From: Eurosta solidaginis
Taxonomy: Eukaryota > Arthropoda > Insecta > Diptera > Tephritidae
Direction of reading: 5' to 3'
DNA: 64,000 nucleotides
Assembly (NCBI RefSeq): GCF_040869045.1
Contig: NC_090323.1
Location: 265,736,392 to 265,800,391, forward strand
Under the pieces are notes generated by a model that saw only the letters and a program-made list of their open reading frames with translations, was not told the origin of the DNA and searched no databases. This document shows positions 10,797 through 22,325 of this stretch, one piece after another; the first letter of the stretch is position 1; the number at the start of each line of letters is the position of its first letter. Made by a program: the position numbers and the translations under genes.

Positions 10797-12620
10797 GCAT
10801 ATTTTAAATCTCAAGTAGTTAGTTTTCTATCGAAACCCGCCTATAGAAGCAGATGTAGAGGGCGGCCCCCACTCCGGGACCTAGTGGAAAACGATTTAAA
10901 CTCTTTTGGGGTGACCAATTGGCGCCACTTGTTGTACGGCCATACGCGTTTAAACGGATAAGCGCCATTTAAGTAAATAAGAAATAAGCCTACGTAGATT
11001 AAACATGGAGGTCCAAGGCACAGTGTTTCAATACTTCAATACTTCATCGAGCGCAAGAATTCAAGATTTCAGTTTTTCTAACTATTTCACCGGTGCACGA
11101 CCTAACGCACCTTTTTCAGCGTTAGTTGCATTGTCATTCAATGTCAAATCTCTATAAAATGTATCACCAGATTTCCCACCTCCGTAAAATTTTCTTAATA
11201 CTTCAATCGTTGCGACCCCTAGCGCAACTCAGGCCTCTAGCTTTCCCGAAAGGTACATAAAAATTGAAAGATTTCAAATCAAGTTTTAAATTTGTTATTT
11301 AATCGACTCGTGTTCCACTTAGCGGTTCTTTTTCTTCTTTTATTGTTTTATCTCGGTTCTTTCAACTATTTGTGAGGTTTCAAATTTCTATCTCAATGGG
11401 AAGTTTCTTGAAGCTTTAATGCAAGATTCATATATTTGGTACGAAAAGGGCGCCACATATCGCAGATTTTCCACATTTCATTCAGAAGCCCTAATTTTGC
11501 ATTGTCGTCAGGTTTTGAAATATGCTTAAATTTCCAAGATTTTAGCCCCAAAGGAAGTTACCCTGAAATTCATTACAAGATTCCAAAATTTTGTTTTAAA
11601 ATTTACCGAAAAACATTACACGGACCCAAGAAAGTAAAATTCGAAAACTATATATTTCACCAGATCTAGACCGATGCATATTAGAACGATGTTACATCAT
11701 CCATTGCCAAATTTGGCATGACAGAGACATGTTCTCCAAGGACGGCGTAAAATCGTTCCAGTACGAATTACCCTCCACGTCGGAAAATCAACAAAACAGA
11801 AGGAATCACCAGATCCTCGTCATTAAAAAGGTTAATTGATATAACGCCAGCGTAGAAATCACGGGATTGAGTTCCTAGACACCGAGCCGTTTTTTTTTTG
11901 ATTTTTACCAACATATTTTTCAAAAACATGCTTTCATTTTTTTTGACGTTGTCATATAAAAGTAATTAATTTTTTTTCCAGGAAAGGAAACAGATAGTAG
12001 TAGAAGTAGTTCTTTGGGAACCAACTTCTAATTAGTTTGTCGTTAGCTTTTAGAGGTTTCGTTAAAAAAACAAAAATAAGCACGAAACGCTTTTTCTCCA
12101 TTTCCAAAAATGGTTAACGAAACTTCTTGAATATCTTTTTGAGTTAAAAAGTTAGTTGAGAACTGAGCTGCACTGAACTCCAACTTCATCTCTCAGATTT
12201 GACTATTTCCACGTATGTACGTAGGTCCCTGTCTTACCTTCAATCATTTTAATTGTTTTCGGTGCCCTTAACTATAACATCACCACTGAAAGATGGGATT
12301 TTTTTTGCTTATAAACTGCTATGCAGCTCAGATTTAAGGCCAGTAATATCGGGTTAAAACCTGACTCAGTCCTTAGCACCTTTATCGATAGGGTGCCTTT
12401 CTGCACATAATTCAGTTTGTTGTTCACTTCAAGTGGTGTTTGGTTTTCATTGGTTGCCTCGACGCTATAGCTAACCAAATTGGAACTACAAGCATTAACC
12501 TCAACGGGCGGGAATGGCTGAGTGTTAAGTCAACTGGTGGATGATTTTAGTGTGCATAAAAATTGTAAAGCTGTCCTCCCCATTAGTACCAACTGCAATG
12601 GATTTTAGAAGGGATTCAAT
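10797..12620. other. Unassigned stretch
   Basis: No gene, tandem array or paired ends were recognised. The ORF at 11436-11669 has no domain I can name. Confidence 0.4.
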
Positions 12621-12624
12621 GGGT

Positions 12625-12932
12625 TGATAAGCGCAATACATAGCTTTATAGCTTCAAAGCTACCGCAATTCAATTGCCAAACCAACATACGCGAGGGGAA
12701 TCCTGTTTCAAATATAAATGTTTCATACACATGTTTAGCAGGCGAGGTTCTGGCGTCGGGGGCGGTATACGCTAGAAGGTTTAATCGTTCCGAAGATGGT
12801 TGGGCTGGTACCTTCATGGTGATTTGTTACGGGAATGTATCGGAACTGTATCCAGCAAAGGATCATCAATATCGATAACACTCCCCAAAACCTTCGGAGA
12901 GTATCTTTATCCTTAAAACAACAACAACAACA
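12625..12932 (+). mobile_element. CAACAA-tailed repeat, diverged copy
   Basis: It follows the order of the copy at 18535-18952: ATACATAGCT, a GCAGGCGAGGTTCTGGCG block, TAGAAGGTTTAAT, GGATCATCAATATCGATAAC, an ACTCCCCAAAACCTTCGGAG block, and a terminal ACAACAACAACAAC at 12919-12931. It retains a GGTGATTTGTTACGGGAATG segment that is missing from the 18.5-kb copy. It is probably a LINE-mobilised short element. No coding potential. Confidence 0.75.
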
Positions 12933-14027
12933 TGGATTTTCAGGCTGACTATGTATTTTGCTGAATATTCTTCTCAGTTTGAGTACTAGGAGACAGGTGT
13001 ATCGTGGATACACTTTATAGTTCCGACACATAAGCAGTTTTTCATATAGATGAGTTTAACACTTGCTTATGCATTATGAGTAGATTGCACGTATTTTTAT
13101 GGAGAATGGTAGAATCAGCGACACTGGCGCCATCTGATATTGAAAAGTAGCCAACTCCCCAATTTTGTTCCAAGCAAATCATAACAAGAAGAACTTGACA
13201 TTTGCTTTGGCTAAGGGTGTTGGCACACTTTGCAAGTGAAATTATTTTTCGCAATTAAAAACTGCAATATAACAATGGAATACGACACAAAATATGTTAG
13301 CAGGTATTTTTGTTGTATAGGGAGAATGTTTACAACAGTGCTTCATGAAATTTTGTATGTGAATGGGCAAGTCGTACTAAACTTCAAATACTAAGTCTGA
13401 AGTTCCTTCATATTTACAAACGCAACATCTTGGTTGATTGTGACGATGTTATTGGAATGCTTAAGCTTCTGTTAAACGCATCTATATGAAAAATATCATT
13501 GTGCCGCGGCCTTTAGGAATACCAATTCAACGAGTATCGCTTCACCCCTTAGGCGACTTTGGCCGTTACGTAAAAAAGTCACGCCAGCTACACTTCCTGC
13601 TTCACGATAACTGACTGCCTGTCTTGTAACAAGTTGGCGGAGGTCTCTTTCATTCTCCAATGTGACGATAGGAAAAATTTTCTGGCCAGAGCGTGTTCGG
13701 CCACTCGCATAGCATGACCTAGCAAGCGAAGCTCTGGAATTTGATTTTTATATTGTGGTTTCAAGACAATGATCCTCAGGACAGCTTACGTAATATCCTT
13801 GAATCTTTTGCTTTATGTGCTTGTTACACCTCTACTCGCATACGTGGAATTATCAGAAATCTTTTTGAATGGTCCATTGAATTTTTCCAACCTAATCCAT
13901 TTTTACGGGCTGGCTTTGATTTATTTTTACTGTTGCTCAAAATAGAGCCAAATTATTCCCCTAGGAAATATACATAGGTATAGGCCAGCGTAAATTTTTG
14001 TTCGCTTTCCGATGTTTTCCATTTAAA
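12933..14027. other. Unassigned stretch
   Basis: Nothing recognisable is complete here. 13500-13740 in reverse complement has a short open stretch (LRLLGHAMRVAEHALARK) that faintly resembles the C-terminal part of a retroelement protein. I cannot support a call. Confidence 0.3.
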
Positions 14028-14200
14028 AAAGTTTTTCTAATCGGGGTCGCCCCTCGGCAATGATTTGGCAAATACTCCGAGTGTATTTCCGTCCCACCAA
14101 TTTTCGGGGTAAATCAAAAGAAGCGCAATGCAAATTTGAAGAGTAGCTCGGCTTTAATCTCATCGGAGGTAAATCCCGCCAAGTATTTATTTATTTTTAT
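14028..14200 (+). mobile_element. SINE S1, degraded, head missing
   Basis: It matches the S1 body from TTTCTAATCGGGGTCGCCCC through GTGTATTTCCG and CATCGGAGGT, then the TATTTATTTATTTTTAT tail. An internal deletion removes the CTCATCTGC block. Confidence 0.75.
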
Positions 14201-15416
14201 AAGCTTTTATTTACTTTCACTTTTGTTGTCTGTAATGGAATCTTGCAAGTTAAATTTGATACACTTCCCGGTGTCCGATTGAGCTGAAATTTTGCACACA
14301 TGTACAACTCCGATGACAATGCAATATTACTTTGTTATAATTCGATAAATTAATCGATAACACATTTATCGGTAAAGATTTGTATTTACTTTGGCATAAC
14401 AGCCTAAGTCCCATACAAACACGCCGGTACCTATCCGTGGATTGTGATATTTGGACGTGGTGAATCACGTGTCACGCGTGGTGAATCTCATCGCTTACGA
14501 AAAGCGGAGACACAACCCTCTGTTGTATTTCTGTGTATAACCAACATAGCTGAATTTTTAAGGCTGTTTAACCCTGTAATCTTTTCTGTAATTTATTTTG
14601 CTTTTGGAAAAATTACCTATTTGAAAAAAGCTGGCTGAAAAATATTGGCATAACAGCTTAAGTTAAATCAAGAATGGAAAATCTTTGGAAAATTTGAGCA
14701 GATGTGGCAATTTCGCGCGTCCGTTGAACGAAATATTGACAATCTGCTGATCATCGCTAAGAAATTAGCGACATTCCATCAACTAAGCAGCACTTTAGCA
14801 ATACTACTGTTATTATTTGGCCGCTCAAACACACAAATATTAATTGTGCATTAAATCTAAAATATACAAATACACCATAATAATTTACACGGCCAAAGCC
14901 ATAATAATTTACACGGGTCATCAATTCTTTCTCTGATTCAAAATCTGAACTACCAGCGCTACCGTCAACAGCTCAGTGTCATCACTGCCAGTAGCGCCAA
15001 TAACACCAAACTCGTGCCTGACACACAAAAGTCGTTTCACTCAATAGCGCAAGTAAAATGTACTACGCACTCACTACTAAGAAGCGTCAAAAATTGGCTT
15101 GGAGTAATTTCGTCAATGAGCTACCATTGAGCTGGCACCGCATTGGCGCTGGCGCCATGCAATTTACATCACTAAAATTGCGCGAATGCCCAGGCTCATG
15201 ACTTCAATACTTATATTTACAATGCTTTAAACTTTAAATACACCTCTGAAGTTGCTGCGCATAAAATGTGTACTAATAAATTCCAATACGCATTATACGC
15301 AGATGTAACTGATATATGTGTTTTTGTTTCACCCCCTATACTTATATTTAAAGCTTTTATAAGAACAAGCTTCTATTACTTGTTAATAAAACGAACTAAA
15401 AAGTAAAAAATAAAAT

Positions 15417-16010
15417 TAAAGAAAAAAAAAACTTTTTTAAAAATAAGCTTTTATTATTTTGGTTAATAAAATTAACTAAAAAGTAAACAATAAATTGACT
15501 CTAAAGAAATATAACACTTTATAAGTTCATTGTAAGCTTAAACGATAATTAGGCTTTTTCGTCTGCGACAAAAAAATTTTATATTGTACATAATTATATA
15601 TTTTTAACATTAAAACTTCACACCTAAATTATTAAATCTTAGAGTTTATATCACAGTCCTAATTGTTCCAATAAAAGCGTGTTACATTGCGATAGCAAGA
15701 AAAGGAGATCCTAAATGTTCTTAATTATACCATCAAAATTTAACACGTTTTTTATTAGAACAATTAGGACTGTGATATAAACTGTAAGATTTAATAATTT
15801 AGGTGTAAAGTTTTAATGTTAAAAATATATAATTATGTACAATATAAAATTTTTTTGTCGCAGACGAAAAAGCCTAATTATCGTTTAAGCTTACAATGAA
15901 CTTATAAAGTGTTATGTTTCTTTAGAGTCAATTTATTGTTTACTTTTTAGTTAATTTTATTAACCAAAATAATAAAAGCTTATTTTTAAAAAAGTTTTTT
16001 TTTCTTTAGT
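15417..16010. repeat. Near-perfect long palindrome (268-bp arms, 56-bp spacer)
   Basis: The left arm (15417-15684) and right arm (15741-16010) are inverted copies that I could align with about four substitutions over some 240 bp. Landmarks are AAGCTTTTATTATTTTGG, TTTTTCGTCTGCGACAAAAA and CACAGTCCTAATTGTT, and their complements. The spacer is unique. To the left (15368-15414) is a diverged direct repeat of the outer arm. A transcript would fold into a hairpin of more than 250 bp. No protein is encoded. It may be a foldback or MITE-type element. No clear target duplication was found. Confidence 0.9.
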
Positions 16011-16032
16011 TTTTACATTGGCTCTGTTTGGA

Positions 16033-16794
16033 CACTGAAAGAAATGGTGCTAGTAAAATCAACAAATCGGCTCTGTTGTTCTTGACTTAACGGAGATTTG
16101 GTGAAATTGATCGAATTATGGTTAACTCGACCGAGTTCTTTGTCAAGCGAACAAATTAGTTTAGTCATAACAGAAGAGAAATTTTCGCTTTTAAGTTAAC
16201 AAAATTCTGTAAAATTGACGGATTCCTAATCAATCTAACTGATTTTTTTGTTAACACAACTGATCTCACTGGTCATTTCAACCGGGATCAACATTCAATA
16301 TATGAGCAAATTTCAAAGAGAATTTTACGCTCACTGCGCTCTCTACTTTGTACTTATGTATGCTGTGTACTATATGTATGCACATATTTACGTATGTATA
16401 TGGCGGCCGCCGTGGTGTGATGGCAGCGTGTTCCGCCTACCACACCGAAGACCCTGGGTGCACACCCCGGGCAAAGCAACATAAAAATTTTAGAAATACG
16501 GTTTTTCAATTAGAAGAAAATTTTCCTAAGCGGGGTCGCTTCTCGGCACTGTTCGTCAAGCACTTCTAGTGTATTTCTGCTATGAAAAGATCTCAGTGAA
16601 AACTCATCTGCCTTGCAAATGCCGCAACATATGTACTTTCGTACAAAGATGTCGCAACAACTTTTTTGTTCATTTGACTACTAAAACGATCAATTAAGAA
16701 TCAACGATTTGTGCGTAGTTGATTCAACATCTTGTTGCGATGGATAAAAATTTACAGAAATTTCGGTTGATTTTACCAGTCTTTTTTTTCAGTG
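16033..16794 (+). mobile_element. CACTGAAAG-ended element, copy A
   Basis: The left end is CACTGAAAGAAATGGTGCTA and the right end in reverse complement is CACTGAAAAAAAAGACTGG. Both continue into GTAAAATCAAC, giving imperfect inverted ends of about 38 bp. The left 310 bp and the right 170 bp match copy B (48841-50472, opposite orientation). A SINE S1 copy lies between them. No transposase is present and no target duplication is clear, so this is a non-autonomous DNA element of unassigned superfamily. Confidence 0.75.
16402..16625 (+). mobile_element. SINE S1 with tRNA-like head, 3' part lost
   Basis: The tRNA-like head is intact: CGTGGTGTGATGGCAGCG for box A, and CCTGGGTGCACACCCCGGGC for the box B arm, with one change from GGGTTC. 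The body runs to CTCATCTGCCTTGCAAATGC and then passes directly into the right arm of the CACTGAAAG element. The host element itself carries a similar TCTGCCTTGCAA string at this point, so the 3' half was probably lost by recombination between the two. Confidence 0.85.
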
Positions 16795-18534
16795 GAGCAA
16801 CAACAAAAATTCGAACTGGCTCATATTGCTTATTTTTTTCACTTTTTACAAGCGAACCGATTTTGATTTTTTATTGTTGCTTAAAATAAAGGTATTTACT
16901 TCCCTACACAAAAATATTGAGGTCACTTAGCGGGGCAACGTCAAGGTTAATATATTTTGGGCTTTGAAGCTGTAGTGAAAAGGAGCCCAAATGTTTGAAC
17001 GTGACTTTAAAAAGCCCCATATTATTTTATCGTTCAATTGTGCAATTCAATCGGAATTCTCTTATCCGAGAATAGTATTATAAATTTGTGGATAAATATT
17101 ATACACGCATATAAATTTTTTTCCATTAAATTTCGATACATTATTGCTGTAAGCCAAACAAAACATAATGAATCTGATACCGGAAAGGGAGATGTCAATT
17201 TCGATTCTAAGTAACAGTCGTTACCCTTAATTAGATGAAGCTGCAGTTTAGTAACTGAGGCATCTAAAATTCATATTTTTTAACTCGTAAGCATGCACAT
17301 TTCCATATGCACATACCTATGTACAAAGGTATGCGCTTAAGTGGGCGGAATCGATGTTGATGAAGGAAGGGAGGGAATCGTGTGCCTGCGAGAAAGTGTT
17401 GGTTTGTGCAACGACCTAAATCCATGAAGATTACTATTTGCTACACCGCACGCAAATATAGCCATGAAAATATGTTGTTGTTGGTTGTGCTAATATTGTT
17501 GTTGTTGTGATGATAGGTCACGCTTGTTTTCTGCCTGCATTGTTTGCATTGTTTTTCGCATTGTTGCAATGTTGTTGCATTTTTGAGTTAATTACGGTTG
17601 TCCAATGTAACAACATCAACGAAAATCTCAATCACAGCAACAACAAAAGCAACACAAGATCAACAACATTAGTATCAACAATTTAATGATACTCGATACA
17701 TATAACAAGCACTTATGTATATTACACACACACACACACATGCAAGGCTATTGAAGCTACAGTGGCTGCAACAAAAAGTAAACCATTGTTTTTGTAAATT
17801 TTGGGCGTAGCTCCGGGATAAATACTGCTATTGCAGCTACAATATTTCAGCCCCCACCAACGTCTACTAAACCAACGACTTAAGTGCATCTATTCGTACT
17901 ATCTGCGGCCAATCACGCTGTTGAACGTTAAGTACTGAGGCTACTCGAAAGTGCTGGCTTATCGGTGAGCGCGTAGGTGTTGTTGCAAGAGTGCGGTGGT
18001 TGTTGGATTGCTGGTGGTCAACAAATTATTATTAACGTTGTGGCATGCAATGGCAAATTAGATTTTGTTAGCGCTGATGCTACCGAAACTTTACTCGCCT
18101 GCAATTGCTATTTGTTGTAAATAGTTTTGTTGTGGTTGCAATTTGCTATGTTGCTGTGTTTGTTGTTGGAGCTATAAAAGCAGCACTGCTATTCTTGTTG
18201 TTGTTGTTGTACAAAACTATTATTATTTATGCCACAGCTATTGCTATTGTTCTAATTTTGGTTGTTGTCGTTGTTATTGCAATTTTGCTGTTATGATTAC
18301 TTAACTGATATTGTGTTGATGGTGATGAGATTTTGTTCAAAACTGTTTTGATGTTCCTTAACATGTTGGTTGCTTGTATGTTTGTTTTTGTTGCAAAATT
18401 AAACTGCTTGAATTTGTTACTAAAAAGGGTTTTAGATTTATTTTGGTGTATGGCCACTTAATGTTTGAAATGAGGTGAGATCAAAACGTAAATTGGCTCC
18501 AGTGGTCTGCAGTTTGAAACGACTGAAACGGGTG
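16795..18534. other. Unassigned, TTG-rich stretch
   Basis: No gene was seen. The stretch holds TTG/CAA-rich low-complexity DNA at 17470-17680 and 18100-18300 and a CA microsatellite near 17726-17740. The ORF at 18105-18296 is a product of the GTTGTTGTT repeat. Confidence 0.5.
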
Positions 18535-18952
18535 GGACAGCACCATACCGACTTCGAGCTGCATGGCAGTCCCCCCAGCGGGTTAACGGGCTTAGAATAT
18601 GCCCGCGGTAGTTATGCCTGTCGTAAGGGGCGACTTAAATACCAAATTGTTTCAAGGGGTTGTGTAGTGCACCCCTCTCAAGGGATTTCCAGCGGAATAC
18701 ATAGCTTCTCCAACCCAATTGTCAACCTCATCTACCCGTGGTGAATTCTGTTTCATTGACAGACGAGGCTCTGGCGACCCTCTGACGATCCTCATGGAAC
18801 AAGGGGTAGGGGAGGGCGGGATGGCGTAGAAGGTTTAATATGATCATATAAATCGCTCCCGAGATGATCGGTGCTTTGACCATCAACATCGATAATACTC
18901 CCAAAAGCCTTCGTGGATTGTCTTTATCGTTAATACAACAACAACAACAACA
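18535..18952 (+). mobile_element. CAACAA-tailed repeat, near full length
   Basis: Landmarks in order are CCCAGCGGGTTAACGGGC, TATGCCTGTCGTAAGGGGCG, AATACCAAATTG, a TAGCTTCTCCAACCCAATTG block, CAGACGAGGCTCTGGCGACC, TAGAAGGTTTAAT, ACCATCAACATCGATAA, and a terminal ACAACAACAACAACA at 18936-18950. Four copies occur in the window (5671, 12625, 18535, 53400). It has no ORF. It is a short interspersed element, probably mobilised by a LINE, judging from the simple tail and 5' truncations. Confidence 0.8.
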
Positions 18953-18964
18953 GCTGCATGACAG

Positions 18965-19065
18965 TTGATTTTGCCTGGAAAGCTCTTCTTGTAAGAAAAA
19001 CACTCAGTGTTTTTTGCAAAACCACTGCGGAGGGACGACATCCTTAGAAAAACGTTTCTAAAGTA
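18965..19065 (-). mobile_element. SINE S1 fragment, degraded
   Basis: The order GGAAAGCTCTTC, AAAAACACTC, TTTTGCAAAACCACTGCGGA and CTTAGAAAAACGTTTCT parallels the middle of S1 in reverse complement, with many substitutions. Confidence 0.55.
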
Positions 19066-20341
19066 GGAACTTGAAACCATAATTTAAGTTAACACTCACT
19101 TTTTAAACTACTAAAAATGGTTTTCTAGCGAAGTCTGATGCCATGCAGAGCGCGAAATTCGCAGCGAAGATCTGTTATTTTCTCTTACTTCTTATCATGT
19201 TTGTACTTTCCACAAACGCTGTCTTCGTGTAGACCCTCTAACCATAATTGTATTACGATTTTACTCCTACCAAAAAATGCCTTCGATAACAGTTAGGCCA
19301 CGTTTGTTCAGCTTTGTGATAACTTCGGTTCTCGTCTATCTTCCAATGGCTTCTCTTTAAAAAAAATCGTCTAATATTAGTTTCCTATAAAAACAAGTTG
19401 ATAACACCACCAAATTAGCCCGCACTTCAAATATACCTAATTCAGTCTTTTTCGATCGCTATTGATGGCAAAGATGAGATTTCGAAGATTGAAAGAATAC
19501 ACTTACATACATACAAATGAATTGAAATGACAAAATGGTTCTTAATAGTACTCAAGTTTTGAACAATCAAACCAAATTGATTGATGTAAATGCCAACACT
19601 TCATAATAACAACTTTGCTTGGAATGCAATTTGCTGGATTACTCCAAACATCTCACTCACAACCAAGAAAAAAACACAATAACTCACATTCTTCCGCCCA
19701 CCCCCGCTCACTTAGTTTTGGTTTCAATTAAAGTGGCGAAATAGCATTCAAACCTCCCACTCTGACACTAACATAGTTTATTCTAACATTCTATGCGTTT
19801 GCGGTTACCGTTATGTCAGTGCGGGTTTCAAACAACAAATAAATTTATTGAAACTGTTATTTTTGCGGTGTAATGGTTATTGCTATTGCTTTTGCTCTAA
19901 CTATATATGTAGTTAGTAAAATGCGTAGAACGAAAGCAAAATGAAAAAACAAAAAAAGCAACAAATAGAAACGAATGGGAATGATTTAAAAGGATGATTT
20001 AATTTAGGAAAAATTTATTACATCGACAAATTTGCGGTTTTTGAGGTAAACAGTAAATTTAGCATTGCATATTTGCAAGCGCACAATGGCGTGAGGTGTA
20101 AGTGGCATACGTTCGAACTAACTAGTTGTTAACTAGTACACTACTGGTTTCGCGCGCCCATGTCTTTTCCATTAAGGAATAGAGCCATTTTCACCATCTC
20201 TGGTTAAATTAGAATTCATCTAGAGATAGCGCTCCTTTAGATAGCTTTATTTGACATTGAATTTTCACCAACACAGGGTGACCCGCTCCCAGATAAATCG
20301 ATAATTGTGAATTTTTATAGAACAAATCACAAAAATCTATT
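19066..20341. other. Unassigned stretch
   Basis: AT-rich sequence without recognised genes or elements. 20115-20140 holds a short ACTAGTTGTTAACTAGT palindrome that is echoed near 20994. Confidence 0.4.
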
Positions 20342-20815
20342 GTGAAGACATGTCAGCCAAGACAAAAGTTAAATGTTTACACTTGTTTCTTGCGCTTCAA
20401 CACATTAGCTCATATCTCTGAAGAGCGAAGACTTAAGGCTCAGGATGGGTATACTTACTGCACACTTATGTCGTTTCATGCTTGTAAGTTAGGCCTCCTT
20501 ATTAACAGCAGATGTGGAAAGTGCGAGCTGAAGAAAGAAACGGTTGAGCACGTTCTGTTTTCGTGCCCTACACTCACCAAGTCAAGGGTCCAACTTTTGG
20601 GGGCGGTAGAGTTGCCAAGTCTTGAGGAAACTATTGAGCTAGGTTCCAAAAAAACTTCTGGTGTTTGCCAAGAGGACGGAGTTATTCTATAACATAGGGC
20701 CTGGCACTTGCTTGGGGTTCTTACGTTTGATTGCCAAACAAATTCTTGTAACACTATGGACACATTCAGTATATGTAAGGTCTAATTGACCAGCCAGTTC
20801 AGCCTAACCTAACCC
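20342..20815 (+). pseudogene. LINE ORF2 C-terminus and 3' UTR
   Basis: The frame contains a short LINE-type C-terminal Cys/His motif: CGKCELKKETVEHVLFSC, followed by PTLTKSR and VQLLGA. Many I/LOA-group non-LTR retrotransposons end ORF2 with such a C-x2-C ... H-x4-C motif after an LTGH block (family knowledge). The 3' end, CCAGTTCAGCCTAACCTAACC near 20792-20812, is the same kind of CCTAA-rich tail as the LINE at 32865-34867. The element is 5' truncated. The reverse transcriptase is absent. Confidence 0.7.
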
Positions 20816-21655
20816 TGCGCTTCCATGCTTCAGTTAGCGTGAAGAAAATTATAATTTCGATACAGAAAAGCGGCTAACTGAAGATTGTGAAAACGGTACT
20901 CAGAATGAGATATTTTTCTTTCGTTCATGTTCAAGAAACCGCCAACTATTTCTATTAGGCTTGTCAATAATACTAGTCTGAAGTTAGTTCACAACTAGTT
21001 GTTTGCACTTCAGGGTATTTCTAATTGCGTAGGGGTTTGTGTATGTTTGTTTGCGTTGATTTTCGTTGCCATAAAATTTGCAAAATTGGTGCCGTCCGGT
21101 ATGTGCTGCTCTTGCTGATGTTACTGTGGTCTTTGCTGGTGCGCGGAATATTAATTTTATCTTATCGCACAAGCGGTTGCCAACTACCAACAACAAACAA
21201 CAAGCTCTCGCTTTATTTGTGCCATTTATGTATATGTATGTTTGTTTAGTCGAGCTCAACGCCAAAATAGGTTCCCATACACATTTCAATATATTAGATA
21301 TTAATTTAAATTTAGTTATTCACACATTTTTAGTTGTTTCAGCATTTATTAACCATTAATTGGGCTCTTTGATTACTCGTTCGGTTGAGCATTGAAACTA
21401 ATTTTGTTGGGGTTTTAGGCTCATCTGATCGGTTCAACCACATCATAGTTCATTTCTCGTAAATTGATATTTAATTATGAAATAACATATCTTGCGCTTT
21501 TATTGGAATTTCCATTTAGTTATTAAAATTTTAATATATTGCTGGGTAAAAATTGCTAGTTATTATGAGATTTATGCATTTTAGACTAGACTTTGTGTTT
21601 ATTTATCTCTAAGGTGGTTTTTTTTTTATTCACTTACCAGTTTAACCTAACCTTG
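20816..21655. other. Unassigned stretch
   Basis: No gene was recognised. ORFs at 21025-21359 overlap each other in different frames and have no nameable domain. A short CCAGTTTAACCTAACC near 21639-21654 looks like another LINE tail. Confidence 0.4.
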
Positions 21656-21659
21656 TTGT

Positions 21660-21740
21660 TCAAAGGTCTGTTGTATATGGTCAGAAGAGTCAAAATTCGA
21701 ACTTTTCGGTAACCAAAAGCGTCATTATTTTCGCAGAAAC
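21660..21740 (+). pseudogene. Tc1-like transposase fragment
   Basis: In the same frame as the downstream Penelope gene, the translation reads CCIWSEESKFELFGNQKR. This is the region around the first catalytic acid of Tc1/mariner transposases (usually W-S-D-E-S-K-F). Here the first acidic position is Glu rather than Asp. Only about 27 codons remain. Confidence 0.6.
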
Positions 21741-22325
21741 ATGAATGGATATAGCTCTAACAGTATAGAGCAGATAATTAAAAAGCACCACAACAAAAAA
21801 GAGCGAAGGGAGAGTAGCTCATTTTTTGATACGTTGGACGTTGAAAACAAAAAGACTTGGTGTAGCATGACCTACGAGTCTAATTATTTTAACGATTTAC
21901 AAAAATGCTACAGACAAATAAATGTGAAAACAACAACAAAATTAAAATCATTACTTACATCCACAAAAGACAAATGCGAAAATTTGGACAAACCTGGCGT
22001 TTATTCAATCACTTGCTCCCAGAAAAACGACAACGGGAATGTATGCGGCGCAAAGTACATCGGCCAATCGAACCGCACTGTACGAATCAGATTACATGAG
22101 CACCTAAAATATATTCAAAATATTGATCCGAGAAGTGGAATCGCTGAACATGCTTTAGCGAATGAGCATTCAATAAGTGAGGACGATTGCCAGTTAATTA
22201 AGTCGGAATGTAATATTAAAAAATTAAACATTTTAGAATCTCTACATATATATGTAAACAAAAATGATTCTGTAAATCGTGATACAGGCCCACTGTACTC
22301 GAGTCTCTTCACAGCATTCCAGTAA
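21741..22325 (+). CDS. Penelope-like element, C-terminal GIY-YIG endonuclease part
   Basis: About 194 residues remain. The first 75 fit the region after the RT palm in Penelope-like elements (I-x2-I-x2-H, then a W-x2-M-x-Y block). Residues 86-180 form a GIY-YIG endonuclease: KPGVYSITC, KYIGQ, R in VRIRLHEH, HALANEH, and Glu in NILESLHI. All the usual catalytic positions (Tyr, Tyr, Arg, Glu) are present. In the family this nuclease nicks the target DNA for reverse transcription. The RT itself is missing, so the copy is 5' truncated and dead. The ATG at 21741 is where the Penelope sequence joins a Tc1 fragment in frame, not a natural start. A hammerhead-like motif lies 195 bp downstream. Confidence 0.85.
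   Translation: MNGYSSNSIEQIIKKHHNKKERRESSSFFDTLDVENKKTWCSMTYESNYFNDLQKCYRQINVKTTTKLKSLLTSTKDKCENLDKPGVYSITCSQKNDNGNVCGAKYIGQSNRTVRIRLHEHLKYIQNIDPRSGIAEHALANEHSISEDDCQLIKSECNIKKLNILESLHIYVNKNDSVNRDTGPLYSSLFTAFQ

Noticed and set aside
16402..16480. tRNA gene
   Set aside because: The tRNA-like head continues into the SINE body, has no proper acceptor stem, and recurs in several SINE copies.
18105..18296. Hydrophobic ORF that could be a membrane protein
   Set aside because: It is a translation of GTTGTTGTT low-complexity DNA.
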